This document shows positions 32,507 to 40,183 of a stretch of 40,183 nt of DNA, piece by piece (positions within the stretch are counted from its first letter, which is position 1; each line of letters starts with the position of its first letter). The notes below the pieces were generated by a model. The model had not been told where the DNA came from. It did not search any database and worked only from the letters and a program-made list of their open reading frames with translations. The position numbers and the translations under genes are program-made. The DNA is from Alphaproteobacteria bacterium (GTDB lineage: Bacteria; Pseudomonadota; Alphaproteobacteria; Caulobacterales; Aquidulcibacteraceae). The DNA lies in NCBI GenBank assembly GCA_016124255.1, contig WGOB01000080.1, positions 1-40,183 on the forward strand. Reading direction: 5' to 3'.

Positions 32507-33898
32507 ATGGAGCACCGTTCCTATTTTGATTTCGCCGACCCGCGCGCGCTTGCGGCGGAGTATCCGATCGGGGCGGCGTTCGAGACGTTTGCGCGCACGA
32601 TCAGCCGCGATGCGCTGCGCGCGGCGCAGGAGACGCGCTTCCAGCGGCTCTTGGATCGCGCGGCGCAGATGCGATTCTACCAGCGGCTCTGGGGGGCGCA
32701 TGGCGTGGAGCGCGGCGATGTCCGAAGCCTCGACGATCTGGCGAAGCTGCCGACGTTCGAGAAGGCGGACATTGTCGCGTCCATCGAAGAGGCGCCGCCG
32801 TTTGGGGACTTTGCGGGACTTGAGTCCTACGCAGATCATGAGCGTCCCCCGGTCATCTTCCACACCACGAGCGGCACGACCGGACGGCCGCAGCCGCTGC
32901 TGTTCGGGCCCAAGACGCGCGAGGTGCAGAACCTGCTGCTCGGGCGCGCCTACCGCTTCCAGGGCCTGCGCGCCGACGACGTGGCGCACTCCGTCTACGG
33001 ACACGGCATGATCAATGGCGGCCATTATGTGCGCGAGGCGGTGACGCATTGGACCGCGGCGACGTTCATGTCGGCAGGCACCGGCATCGAGACGCGCTCG
33101 GTGCAGCAGGTCGCGCTGATGCGGGATTTCGGCGCGACGGCGCTTCTCGGCTTCGCCGACTTCATCAAGCGCCTCGCCGAGGTCGCGCGCGAGGAAGGAA
33201 TCACAATCGGGGAAGACATCCGGATCCGGATGATCTCGGGCCAATTCGGGCGTGATGACAAGGCCGCCGTCTCCGCGCTCTGGGGCGGCGCTGCGTGCTA
33301 CGATTGGTATGGCGTCGGCGACACCGGGATCATCGCGGCGGAAGGGCCGGACCAGGCCGGGCTCTATGTGTTCGAGGACGCGCACTTTGTTGAGATCTGC
33401 GACATCGACACCGGCGCGCCAGTCGCGGACGGCGAGGCCGGCGACATGATCGTGACGTGCCTGTTCAAGGACGACGTCTATCCGATCATTCGGTTCAACA
33501 CCCATGACGTATCGCGGGTGCTGACGACGGCGTCGCCGCTCGGGTTTCAGCTGCGCCGCCTGGAGGGGTTCCTCGGGCGCTCGGACAACATGGTGAAGCT
33601 GCGCGGGATCAATGTGTTTCCCCAGGCGGTGGGGCCGATCCTTGCGGCGCATGCGGCGTTCGCCGGCGAGTTCGTCTGCCGCGTCGTGCGCGATGGGACG
33701 GGGCGCGACGAGCTTATCGTCACGGCGGAGGCGAGCGTGCGCGATGAGGCGACGCAATCAGCGTTCGCCGCGCTGTTGCGGCAGGGCCTCGGCGTGGAAG
33801 CGCTCGTGGAGCTCGCGGGCCGCGGCGAGACGGCGCCGCTGACGCAGATCGAGACGCGCCAGAAACCGATCCGGCTGATCGATGAGCGGAAACGCTGA
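32507..33898 (+). CDS. PaaK-like AMP-forming CoA ligase
   Basis: The 463-residue adenylate-forming protein has the phosphate loop TSGTTGRP (121-128). YDWYGVGDTGIIAAEG stands for the YGxxE motif, and DDVYPIIRFNTHDVSRV and LEGFLGRSDNMVKLRGINVFP give the hinge Asp and C-terminal domain of the phenylacetate-CoA ligase group. Expected reaction: ATP-dependent activation of an aromatic or other carboxylic acid to its CoA ester. The canonical Glu after YG is replaced by Gly-Asp, so specificity may differ. It overlaps the amidase by one base and is next to last in the operon. Confidence 0.86.
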   Translation: MEHRSYFDFADPRALAAEYPIGAAFETFARTISRDALRAAQETRFQRLLDRAAQMRFYQRLWGAHGVERGDVRSLDDLAKLPTFEKADIVASIEEAPPFGDFAGLESYADHERPPVIFHTTSGTTGRPQPLLFGPKTREVQNLLLGRAYRFQGLRADDVAHSVYGHGMINGGHYVREAVTHWTAATFMSAGTGIETRSVQQVALMRDFGATALLGFADFIKRLAEVAREEGITIGEDIRIRMISGQFGRDDKAAVSALWGGAACYDWYGVGDTGIIAAEGPDQAGLYVFEDAHFVEICDIDTGAPVADGEAGDMIVTCLFKDDVYPIIRFNTHDVSRVLTTASPLGFQLRRLEGFLGRSDNMVKLRGINVFPQAVGPILAAHAAFAGEFVCRVVRDGTGRDELIVTAEASVRDEATQSAFAALLRQGLGVEALVELAGRGETAPLTQIETRQKPIRLIDERKR

Positions 33899-35199
33899 TG
33901 CGGGCGGGTTTGCGCTTCGATGCGCTGCGCTCAGCGTTCGGCGCCGGCGATGCGACGCCGTCCGATGCGCTCGGCGTGTGCAAGGCGGCGATCGAGGCGG
34001 AGAACCCGCGTCTCAACGCGATCGTGCATGCGGATTGGACGCGCGCGGAGCAGGACGCGGCCGCCAGCGACGTGCGCTGGCGTGCGGGCGCGCCGCTGTC
34101 GCTGATCGACGGCGCGCCGATTGCGGTGAAGGCGAATTGCGCGGTCGAGGGTTTGCCGTGGACGGCGGCGCTTAAGCCGCTTGCGGCGCGGAGCGCCGGC
34201 GCCGACAGCGAAGTCGTTGCGCGCCTGCGCGCGGCCGGGGCGGTGATCGTTGGCGTCGCGAACATGCATGAGGCGGCGCTTGGCGCGACGACCGACAGCC
34301 CGCTCTACGGGCGGTGCATCAATCCGCTGCGCGACGGCTACACGCCCGGGGGCTCATCGGGCGGCTCGGCGGCGGCGGTCGCGGCGGGCTTCTGCGCAGG
34401 CGCGATCGGGACGGACACGATGGGCTCGGTGCGGGTTCCTTCATCCTATTGCGGCGTTGTCGGCTTCAAGCCGAGCCGCGGACGGATTTCAACGCGCGGC
34501 GTCATTCCGCTCTCGACGACGCTTGATCATGTCGGCGTGCATGCGGCGTCCGTCGCCGATGCGCGGGGCCTCTATCGCCTCTGCGCGGGCGTTGATCAGC
34601 GGTCGAGGGAGGACGCGGCGCCGGCGGCGTTTCGCGTCGGCGTTGCGGATTGGGACGTCGCCCTGGCGCCTGGCGTCGAACGGGCGTTCGCCCGGGCGAT
34701 CGCGGCGTTGACGGCGGCGGGTGTCGCGATCACGGCGATCGATCTGCGCGGCGCTGCGCTTGCACGGATGCGGCGCCGCGGCCTGCTGATCTGTGAGGCG
34801 GAGTTTGCGGCGGCGTTTCCTGACATGGATGCGGGCGCGCTTTCTGCCGCGCTGGCGGGGATGCTTGCATGGGCTGCAAAACAGCACCCTGCGAAACTGG
34901 AGGAGGCCTACGCCGAGATTGAGGCCGCAGAGCGCCTCGCGCACGATGTCTTCGCGCAGGCGGACGTGCTGCTCTCGCCCGCCACGCCGCAGACAGCGTT
35001 TCCGCACGACGCGCCTGCGCCGGAGAACCAAGCCGATCTGACTGTTCTCGCAGACTTCGCAGGGCTGCCGGCGGTGTGCCTGCCCATGGGCGAGGCTGAA
35101 GACGGTCTGCCGGCGTCGCTCCAAGTCATGGCGGCGCGGGGCGCGGACGAGCGCGCGCTGGCGTTTGCGGCGTTTGCGGAGGCAGCCGGGTTCAGCTGA
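33898..35199 (+). CDS. Amidase signature family hydrolase
   Basis: The 433-residue protein has the Ser-cisSer-Lys triad region: Lys78 in PIAVKANC, the cis-Ser in PGGSSGGSAAAVAAG (153/154), and nucleophile Ser177 in GTDTMGSVRVPSSYCGVVGFKPS. Met175 replaces the second Gly of the usual TGGS, a small deviation in the oxyanion loop. Expected reaction: hydrolysis of an amide to acid and ammonia or amine. With the PuuE-like hydrolase in the same operon it suggests a nitrogen-containing substrate. It is the last gene of the operon and ends overlapping the convergent crotonase gene by eight bases. Confidence 0.88.
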   Translation: MRAGLRFDALRSAFGAGDATPSDALGVCKAAIEAENPRLNAIVHADWTRAEQDAAASDVRWRAGAPLSLIDGAPIAVKANCAVEGLPWTAALKPLAARSAGADSEVVARLRAAGAVIVGVANMHEAALGATTDSPLYGRCINPLRDGYTPGGSSGGSAAAVAAGFCAGAIGTDTMGSVRVPSSYCGVVGFKPSRGRISTRGVIPLSTTLDHVGVHAASVADARGLYRLCAGVDQRSREDAAPAAFRVGVADWDVALAPGVERAFARAIAALTAAGVAITAIDLRGAALARMRRRGLLICEAEFAAAFPDMDAGALSAALAGMLAWAAKQHPAKLEEAYAEIEAAERLAHDVFAQADVLLSPATPQTAFPHDAPAPENQADLTVLADFAGLPAVCLPMGEAEDGLPASLQVMAARGADERALAFAAFAEAAGFS

Positions 35200-35959
35200 A
35201 TTTCGGCGCGCGCTTTTCCAGGAATGCGCGATAGCCCTCGGCAAAGTCGGGACCGGAGAACGCCTCGGCAAAGAGCCTGCGGCTTTCTTCGTCGTCCATG
35301 ACCGCGCCGTCGGCCGCCTTGTGCGCGATGCGCTTGATCGCCGCGAGCGAATAGCGCGCGGCCCCCGCGAGCGCATGTCCGAACGCCGCGCATTCAGCGT
35401 CCATCGCCTCCGCCGATACGATGCGATCGATGAGGCCCCACGCGAGCGCCGTGGGCGCGTCGATCATGCGGCCGGTGAACAGCATGTCCTTCGCGTGCGA
35501 GAGGCCCACGGCGCGGATAAGGCGATGGGTGTCGGCGACGCCGTATGCGAGTCCAAGGCGCGCCGGCGTGATCGCGAAGCGCGCCGACGGCGTCGCCCAG
35601 CGCAGGTCGCACGCGAGTGCAAGACCGCAGCCGCCGCCGACGCAGACCCCGTCGATCTGCGCGAGAACGGGCATCGCGACCGCTTCGAGCGCGCGCATTG
35701 CAGCCTGTATGTCCCCCTGGTTGGCCAACGCGGCGTCCGCGCTTGCGTACGCGTCCTCGAATTCGGCGATGTCTGCGCCGGCTGCGAAATGGCCGCCGCG
35801 CCCGGCAACGACGAGGACGCGCGCGCCGCTTTGCGCGGCGCTCTCTACCAGCGCCGGGATTGCGCGCCACATCGCGAGCGTCAGCGCGTTGCGCTTTTCG
35901 GGACGGTTGAGCGAGATGATCGCCAGCGCGCCCTCGGTTTCCAAGGTCACGTCAGCCAT
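35192..35959 (-). CDS. Crotonase (enoyl-CoA hydratase/isomerase) family, atypical active site
   Basis: The 255-residue crotonase keeps the oxyanion-hole motif HFAAGADIAEF (57-67) and VCVGGGCGLALACDLRWA (106-122). The two Glu residues of classical hydratases are absent: GGGCGLA has Gly112 for Glu144, and ITPARLG has Ala133 for Glu164 (rat numbering). So ordinary enoyl-CoA hydration is doubtful; isomerase, hydrolase, retro-aldol or decarboxylase chemistry is possible. It is the last gene of an operon with aldehyde dehydrogenase and FAD oxidoreductase, overlapping the former by eight bases. Confidence 0.86.
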   Translation of the reverse strand: MADVTLETEGALAIISLNRPEKRNALTLAMWRAIPALVESAAQSGARVLVVAGRGGHFAAGADIAEFEDAYASADAALANQGDIQAAMRALEAVAMPVLAQIDGVCVGGGCGLALACDLRWATPSARFAITPARLGLAYGVADTHRLIRAVGLSHAKDMLFTGRMIDAPTALAWGLIDRIVSAEAMDAECAAFGHALAGAARYSLAAIKRIAHKAADGAVMDDEESRRLFAEAFSGPDFAEGYRAFLEKRAPKFS

Positions 35960-37373
35960 GGACGGCGTCCTCCGCGAAGGCGGAGAGCGGGAGCGGCGCG
36001 CCGGTGTTCTCGATCAGCGCCTTGCGGCGAAGGAAGCGGTGAAAGCCGGCCGCGCCCATCCGCGATCCGGAGATGCCGGACTCCCCGAAGGCGTGCTTCT
36101 CGGCCTCGTAGAAGAGCGCGGTCAGCGCTGCGTCATTAATGCTGATGGCGCCGGCGTTGAGGTGCAGGGCTGCGGCCTCGGCCTCGTCGTGATCGCCGAT
36201 GATTGCGGCGGAGAGGCCGTAGCGCGAGTCATTGGCGAGGGCGATCGCCTCGTCGGTTGTCGCATAGGGCATGACCGGCATGATGGGCCCGAACGTCTCT
36301 TCGCGCATCACGTCCATCGTGTGATCGACGCCGGTCAACACGGTGGGGCGCAGCCAGAGACCGCCGCCGTGGGTCTCGATCTCGCCGCCGCAGCGCACGC
36401 GTGCGCCCTTCGCCTTGGCGTCTTCGATGTGGTTGCGCAGAATGTCGGCCTGCCGGGCGAAGATGATGGGGCCGATCTCGCCGGCGGCGATGTCAGGCCA
36501 ATTCAACCGGCAGCGTTCGGCGGCGGCGATCAATCGATCGACGAAAGCGCCATAAAGCGACTGCGCGACGTAGAGCCGTTCGATCGACTGGCACGCCTGG
36601 CCCGTCGACAAGACCGAGCCGCGCAGCGCGGCGGTGACGGCGGTGTCGAGATCGGCGCTGGCCAGGATGATCAACGGATCCTTCCCGCCAAGTTCGAGAA
36701 AGGCGGGGATCAGACGCCTTGCGCATTGCAGCGCGACTTTGCGTCCGGTTTGCGCCGAACCGGTGAAGCACAGCGCATCGACACGATCGATCACGCCGAT
36801 TCCAGTCGCGGCGGCGCCTTCGACAGCCGCGAATACAGGGGCGAGCGCCGGGACGTCGCCGATGCACGCGCGCAGCGGCGCCAGGAAGCGCGGGGTGACC
36901 TCCGACGGTTTCAGCAGCACGGCGCAGCCGGCGAGCAGCGCCGGAATCGTGTCGATCATCGACAGCGTCAGGGGAAAATTCCATGGCGAGATGACGCCGA
37001 CGAGCGGGTAGGGAATGAATTGCGGGCGGTGGCGGATGTGCGGCATCGCGCGGCCCTCTGTCCATTCGCTTGTCAGAAGACGCGCCGCCTGGCCCGCCCA
37101 CACGCCGAGGCTGGCGATGACGCCGCGAACTTCATGGCGCGCGATCGCGCGCCGGCCGGTGTCGTGCTCAAGCGCGCCGGCCAGCGCATCGAAGCGGCGC
37201 TCCATCGCGGCGGCCAACGCGAGGAGGGCCGTGGCGCGCTCTTCGATCGCGAGACCGGCCCATGCGGGCTGGGCCGCGCGCAGGCGCGCCGAGACAGCGT
37301 CGAGCGCTGCGTCGTCGGCCGGCGCGATGTGGGCGTCGACGGCGCCGGTGCGCGGATTGCGGACGTCGATCAC
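35952..37373 (-). CDS. Aldehyde dehydrogenase (coniferyl aldehyde dehydrogenase-like)
   Basis: The 473-residue enzyme has PWNFP (130-134), Lys155 in LLKPSE, TGSAQTGR (204-211), general base Glu227 in LELGGKDP and catalytic Cys261 in TGQACQSIERLYV. The short length and lack of an N-terminal extension place it with the coniferyl-aldehyde/fatty-aldehyde class. Expected reaction: NAD(P)-dependent oxidation of an aldehyde to a carboxylic acid, which could feed the CoA ligase or transferase of the opposite operon. The GTG start at 37373 overlaps the upstream stop (GTGA). Confidence 0.9.
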   Translation of the reverse strand: MIDVRNPRTGAVDAHIAPADDAALDAVSARLRAAQPAWAGLAIEERATALLALAAAMERRFDALAGALEHDTGRRAIARHEVRGVIASLGVWAGQAARLLTSEWTEGRAMPHIRHRPQFIPYPLVGVISPWNFPLTLSMIDTIPALLAGCAVLLKPSEVTPRFLAPLRACIGDVPALAPVFAAVEGAAATGIGVIDRVDALCFTGSAQTGRKVALQCARRLIPAFLELGGKDPLIILASADLDTAVTAALRGSVLSTGQACQSIERLYVAQSLYGAFVDRLIAAAERCRLNWPDIAAGEIGPIIFARQADILRNHIEDAKAKGARVRCGGEIETHGGGLWLRPTVLTGVDHTMDVMREETFGPIMPVMPYATTDEAIALANDSRYGLSAAIIGDHDEAEAAALHLNAGAISINDAALTALFYEAEKHAFGESGISGSRMGAAGFHRFLRRKALIENTGAPLPLSAFAEDAVHG

Positions 37374-38950
37374 AATAGGCCGAGCGCGCCTGGGTTCATG
37401 ATGTTATGCGGATCGAGCGCGCGCTTCAGCGCCGTCAGCAGCGCCAGCGTTTCCGGCGGGCGGGTGTGGGCGAAGGGATAGGTGCGTCCGATCTGGAAGT
37501 GTGCAGCGCCGAAGCGGGTGAACACGTCCACAACGGCCGCGCGGGCCTCGCGCACCAGGGCGGTGGCGGCTTCGTTTGGCGCAAAGCGCTCAAACTTCTT
37601 CAGCACATGGGGCTCCACGGTCTCGTCGTGCAGCGCAAAGCGCTCCTCGGGCCAATAGAACACGGGCTCGATCAGGAAGCCGTTGGTGGAGAGCGTGGTG
37701 ATGAGATAGCCATGGGCGACGCCCATGCCCTTAAAGCGCGGCTTGAACGCAGCGAAGCAAGCTTCCAGCGCCGACCATGCGGCGACGGCGTCGTCCATGC
37801 GCACGATTCCATGCACCGGCGCCCAGCGTTCGCCCGCGGGACCAAGCACATTGTTGAGCGGGGTGAAGGGCTGCGCGCGGATCGCTTTCGGGATGGTGTT
37901 CTCCACCTCCGCGCCGCCGAAGCGGGAGACGATCGCGCGCATCTCGGCGAGGCCCGCCTCCACGGCTGCGCGCACGCGGCCCTCAACGACCGCGTGGATT
38001 GAATAGTCGGCGCCGTCGAGAAACGCGCGGCCTGCAAGCGCCATGCGCGCGCCTTCCTTGACGCCGCCGAGCAAGGATTTCTGCGCGGTGACGACCTTGG
38101 CGAGCGTTGCGGCGTCCGCCAGAAGGCTCGCGCGCTTCATGCGCAGCCGCGCCAATTCCGGGTCGAATCCGAAGAGTTCGCTGGCGACGCCCGCGCGCGC
38201 GATCTCCGCCATGGCGCCGGCGCAGGCGTCCCGGTCGGCGAAGGAGAACGACGCCCAGCCTTCATGCGCGGGGACGCGGATGAGGCGCAAACTCGCCTCG
38301 CCCTTCACGCCGAGCGCGCCGCAATCGCCGAGGAAGAGACCGGTCAGATCGGGTCCGTCGTGACGGAAGAAGCCGGGCGCGCCAGGCTTGGCGGCGGCGC
38401 CGGTGCTTACGATCGCGCCGTCGGCCGTGACGACCCTGAGGCTGACCACGGAGTCCGGGCCCGCCCCGTGCGACCCCGCGCCGAAGAAGGCGTTGTTCTG
38501 CGAGAGACCGCCGCCGATCGTGGAGGATATGCCCGAGAGCGGGCCCCAGAACGGCGTGCGCAGCCCATGCGGCTTCAGCGCGGCATGGAGCGCGGCCCAG
38601 GTGACGCCGGCGCCGACGGTGACGATCATGTTGGCGGCGTCGATGTCGATGTGCGCGAGGCGTCGGGTGTCGATCAGCACCGCGCCCGGCGTGTCGGCAA
38701 CGTAGCCTGCGGTGTACGACATGCCTGCGCCGCGCGGGAGAACGGGCATGCGCGCGGCTGCCGCGGCGGCGACGCAACGCGACAGCTCCTCGATCGTCGC
38801 CGGGGCGACGACCAGACCGCACAGCGCGCCGCGCGTCCAAATATCTTCGCTCATCAGCGCGCGGGTGCGCGGATCATCGGCGACATGATCAGCGCCGACG
38901 ATTGCGGCGAAGATCGATGCGGGTGAGCGCGCGGCGCCGGCGTCAGGCAT
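37370..38950 (-). CDS. FAD-binding oxidoreductase (vanillyl-alcohol oxidase/D-lactate dehydrogenase fold)
   Basis: The 526-residue protein has the FAD-binding PCMH domain: LVVAPATIEELSRCVAAAAAARMPVLPRGAGMSYTAGYV, SGISSTIGGGLSQNNAFFGAGSHG, SVVSLRVVTADGAIVSTG and LGDCGALGVKGEASLRLI. The C-terminal part ends RALDPHNIMNPGALG, typical of this fold. Members oxidise 2-hydroxy acids, phenolic alcohols or alkyl phenols. In front of an aldehyde dehydrogenase, a role producing an aldehyde or keto group is likely. ATG at 38950 is six bases after the GntR stop, so the regulator and enzymes are one operon. Confidence 0.87.
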   Translation of the reverse strand: MPDAGAARSPASIFAAIVGADHVADDPRTRALMSEDIWTRGALCGLVVAPATIEELSRCVAAAAAARMPVLPRGAGMSYTAGYVADTPGAVLIDTRRLAHIDIDAANMIVTVGAGVTWAALHAALKPHGLRTPFWGPLSGISSTIGGGLSQNNAFFGAGSHGAGPDSVVSLRVVTADGAIVSTGAAAKPGAPGFFRHDGPDLTGLFLGDCGALGVKGEASLRLIRVPAHEGWASFSFADRDACAGAMAEIARAGVASELFGFDPELARLRMKRASLLADAATLAKVVTAQKSLLGGVKEGARMALAGRAFLDGADYSIHAVVEGRVRAAVEAGLAEMRAIVSRFGGAEVENTIPKAIRAQPFTPLNNVLGPAGERWAPVHGIVRMDDAVAAWSALEACFAAFKPRFKGMGVAHGYLITTLSTNGFLIEPVFYWPEERFALHDETVEPHVLKKFERFAPNEAATALVREARAAVVDVFTRFGAAHFQIGRTYPFAHTRPPETLALLTALKRALDPHNIMNPGALGLL

Positions 38951-38956
38951 GGCGCG

Positions 38957-39766
38957 TCACAACCATTCGGTGCGCCCGCCGCGACGGCGGCGCGCAAGCT
39001 TCATGTGATGCTGGAAACGATCAGGGCGGTAGAAGCCGTGGAGGGCCTCAACACCGCGGCCCTCGCGGTCACGCATCACGCGCCGGATCTCCAGGAGCGG
39101 CGCGCCGGAGGCGATGCCGAGCGCGCGCGCAACCTTCAGGTCCGCCGCGGCGGCCGTGATCCATTGTTCGGCTTCGACGGCTTCATGGCCTGCGCGCGCG
39201 ATCATTTCGAGCATCGGCTTGTGGGCGAGATCGCGGGCGGGAAACCGGGCGGCGATGTCCCCCGGCACGTGGGTGATGAGGTAGGAGAAGGGCTTGGCTT
39301 CGATCTTGCGCAGGCGCACCGCGCGCTGGACGCGCGCGCCGGCCTCCAGGCCCAAGAGATCGACGATGTCGGCGGGGGCGCGGACGGTCGCGACTTCAAG
39401 AAGTTCGACCTCGGTGCCGAGGCCCATGAGGCGCAGGCTATCGACGAGGTTTTCGAAACTGCCTTTCACGACAGGCGCGGCCGCATCGAACGTGACGGTC
39501 GTGCCGCGCCCGCGATGGCGTGTGACGAAGCCGCCGGCGGCGAGTTCGCTCAGCGCGCGCTTCACGGTGATGCGGGAGACGCCGAGCAGCTTCACCAATT
39601 CCTGCTCGCCCGGCAGCAGCGAGCCGGCAGGATAATGGCCGGTGCGGATGCGTTCGCGCAGCACGGAATAGATTTGATGGTAGAGCGGCGTCGGCGAGGC
39701 GTCGTCGATCAGTTCGGGCGTCAGCTCCGGTTTGGGCCGACGGGCGGCGGATGCGTGCGGCGCCAT
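38957..39766 (-). CDS. GntR family regulator with UTRA (HutC-type) sensor domain
   Basis: The 269-residue regulator has the GntR winged helix at about 25-92: PLYHQIYSVLRERIRTGHYPAGSLLPGEQELVKLLGVSRITVKRALSELAAGGFVTRHRGRGTTV. A UTRA ligand domain follows from about 110 to 255, with LELLEV-like strands, VQRAVRLRKIEAKPFSYLITHVPGD and PLLEIRRVMRDREGRGVEALHGFYRPDRFQHHM. Such proteins usually repress catabolic genes until a pathway compound binds. It is the only transcriptional regulator in the supercluster and is a candidate for the shared TGATATAC motif. No copy of the motif lies in the eight bases before it; its promoter is probably beyond the window. Confidence 0.92.
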   Translation of the reverse strand: MAPHASAARRPKPELTPELIDDASPTPLYHQIYSVLRERIRTGHYPAGSLLPGEQELVKLLGVSRITVKRALSELAAGGFVTRHRGRGTTVTFDAAAPVVKGSFENLVDSLRLMGLGTEVELLEVATVRAPADIVDLLGLEAGARVQRAVRLRKIEAKPFSYLITHVPGDIAARFPARDLAHKPMLEMIARAGHEAVEAEQWITAAAADLKVARALGIASGAPLLEIRRVMRDREGRGVEALHGFYRPDRFQHHMKLARRRRGGRTEWL

Positions 39767-39774
39767 GAACGCTC

Positions 39775-40167
39775 CTAGGAAAGAGAAGACAGCGGCGGGC
39801 CGCCGGCGGCGCGGTCGCGAACTGAATCGGCGTCACGCCAGGTCTTGCCGCCGATGGCGGCGCCGATCGCCGGGGTGAATGCGCGCGCCTCGATGCGTGC
39901 GTATTGGCCGTTGGTGAAATACGGATCCTTGCGCATCAGCGCCCACGCATCGTCGATGGTCGGCGCATAGACCAGGAACAGCGATCCGTCCAAAGCGTCT
40001 TCGCCGGGCGCGCGTGTGGGACCAGCGATGATGTAGCGATCCCAGTACGCCTCAACATGCGCCAGATGCGCATCGAGATCGCGGGTGCGCAGCGCCGGCG
40101 CGGCCGGGCCGTCAATGCACAGAAACATGAAGCACGGCTCAGCCGGGCGCGGCACGAAAGGGGCCAT
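39775..40167 (-). CDS. YciI-like protein
   Basis: The 130-residue protein carries a YCII-type ferredoxin-like domain: CFMFLCIDGPAAPALRTRDLDAHLAHVEAYWDRYIIAGPTRA, GSLFLVYAPTIDDAWALMRKDPYFTNGQYARIEARAFTP. The His near HLAHVE and Asp in PTIDDA are typical. Function is uncertain; the family includes small decarboxylase/isomerase-like enzymes. It precedes the GntR gene by eight bases and is probably in the same operon. Upstream sequence is cut by the window end, so the promoter is not visible. Confidence 0.82.
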   Translation of the reverse strand: MAPFVPRPAEPCFMFLCIDGPAAPALRTRDLDAHLAHVEAYWDRYIIAGPTRAPGEDALDGSLFLVYAPTIDDAWALMRKDPYFTNGQYARIEARAFTPAIGAAIGGKTWRDADSVRDRAAGGPPLSSLS

Positions 40168-40183
40168 GAGGGGGGTCCTCGAC

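Noticed and set aside
35421-37481. 686-codon plus-strand open frame over crotonase and aldehyde dehydrogenase
   Set aside because: Both genes on the other strand have intact catalytic motifs; no motif on this strand.

Overview
The window is a gene-dense, GC-rich stretch of a chromosome. It carries about 37 protein genes, one tRNA gene, and no insertion sequence, phage gene or CRISPR array. The mix of ECF sigma factor, Caulobacter/Xanthomonas-type TonB-dependent receptor, ferric-iron ABC importer, DUF1838, HapK-like and CaiB/BaiF proteins, together with GTG/TTG starts and ATGA-type overlaps, suggests an aerobic alphaproteobacterium, probably near Caulobacterales/Hyphomonadaceae. That placement is inference; no marker gene fixes it.

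Positions 1-3145 hold an envelope-stress-like unit: an ECF sigma factor with a coupled anti-sigma gene cut by the window edge, a divergent secreted subtilisin-type protease, a secreted Gly/Arg-rich repeat protein, and a small Cys-rich secreted protein. The protease and repeat-protein genes carry the same promoter-like pattern, GGAWGAA-N15-CGTT. Positions 3260-7620 hold a MarR regulator with a Tat-type nitroreductase under a duplicated palindrome, a uracil-DNA glycosylase family protein, a lipid-anchored alpha/beta hydrolase and a methyltransferase-like protein. Positions 7612-11302 are an Fbp-type ferric-iron importer (binding protein, permease, ATPase) behind a Fur-box-like 7-1-7 repeat. A tRNA-Val(CAC), a TonB-dependent receptor and a secreted propeller-like protein follow.

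From about 15.4 kb to the right end lies a large catabolic supercluster. Four intergenic regions (about 15.4, 17.25, 20.73 and 23.59 kb), three of them divergent promoters, share an AT-rich near-palindrome built on TGATATAC. The sites would control DUF1838, a membrane protein and an MFS transporter, a zinc-type reductase with a VOC protein, DUF1330 with a lipoprotein, an unusual methyltransferase with a coiled-coil partner, and an operon of eleven genes running from a HapK-like gene to an amidase. That operon combines an SDR, a PuuE-like cyclic-amide hydrolase, a VOC lipoprotein, a CitE-type lyase, a MaoC hydratase, an acyl-CoA dehydrogenase, two class III CoA-transferase family proteins, MmgE/PrpD, a PaaK-like CoA ligase and an amidase. 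An opposing operon (YciI, GntR/UTRA regulator, FAD oxidoreductase, aldehyde dehydrogenase, crotonase) converges on it.

The central genes match the family set of itaconate/citramalyl-CoA degradation. The flanking enzymes suggest that a larger, perhaps amide- or imide-containing, substrate is trimmed first and its remnant split as a CoA thioester. The substrate is unknown. The GntR/UTRA protein is the only regulator inside the supercluster and is the best local candidate for the shared operator.
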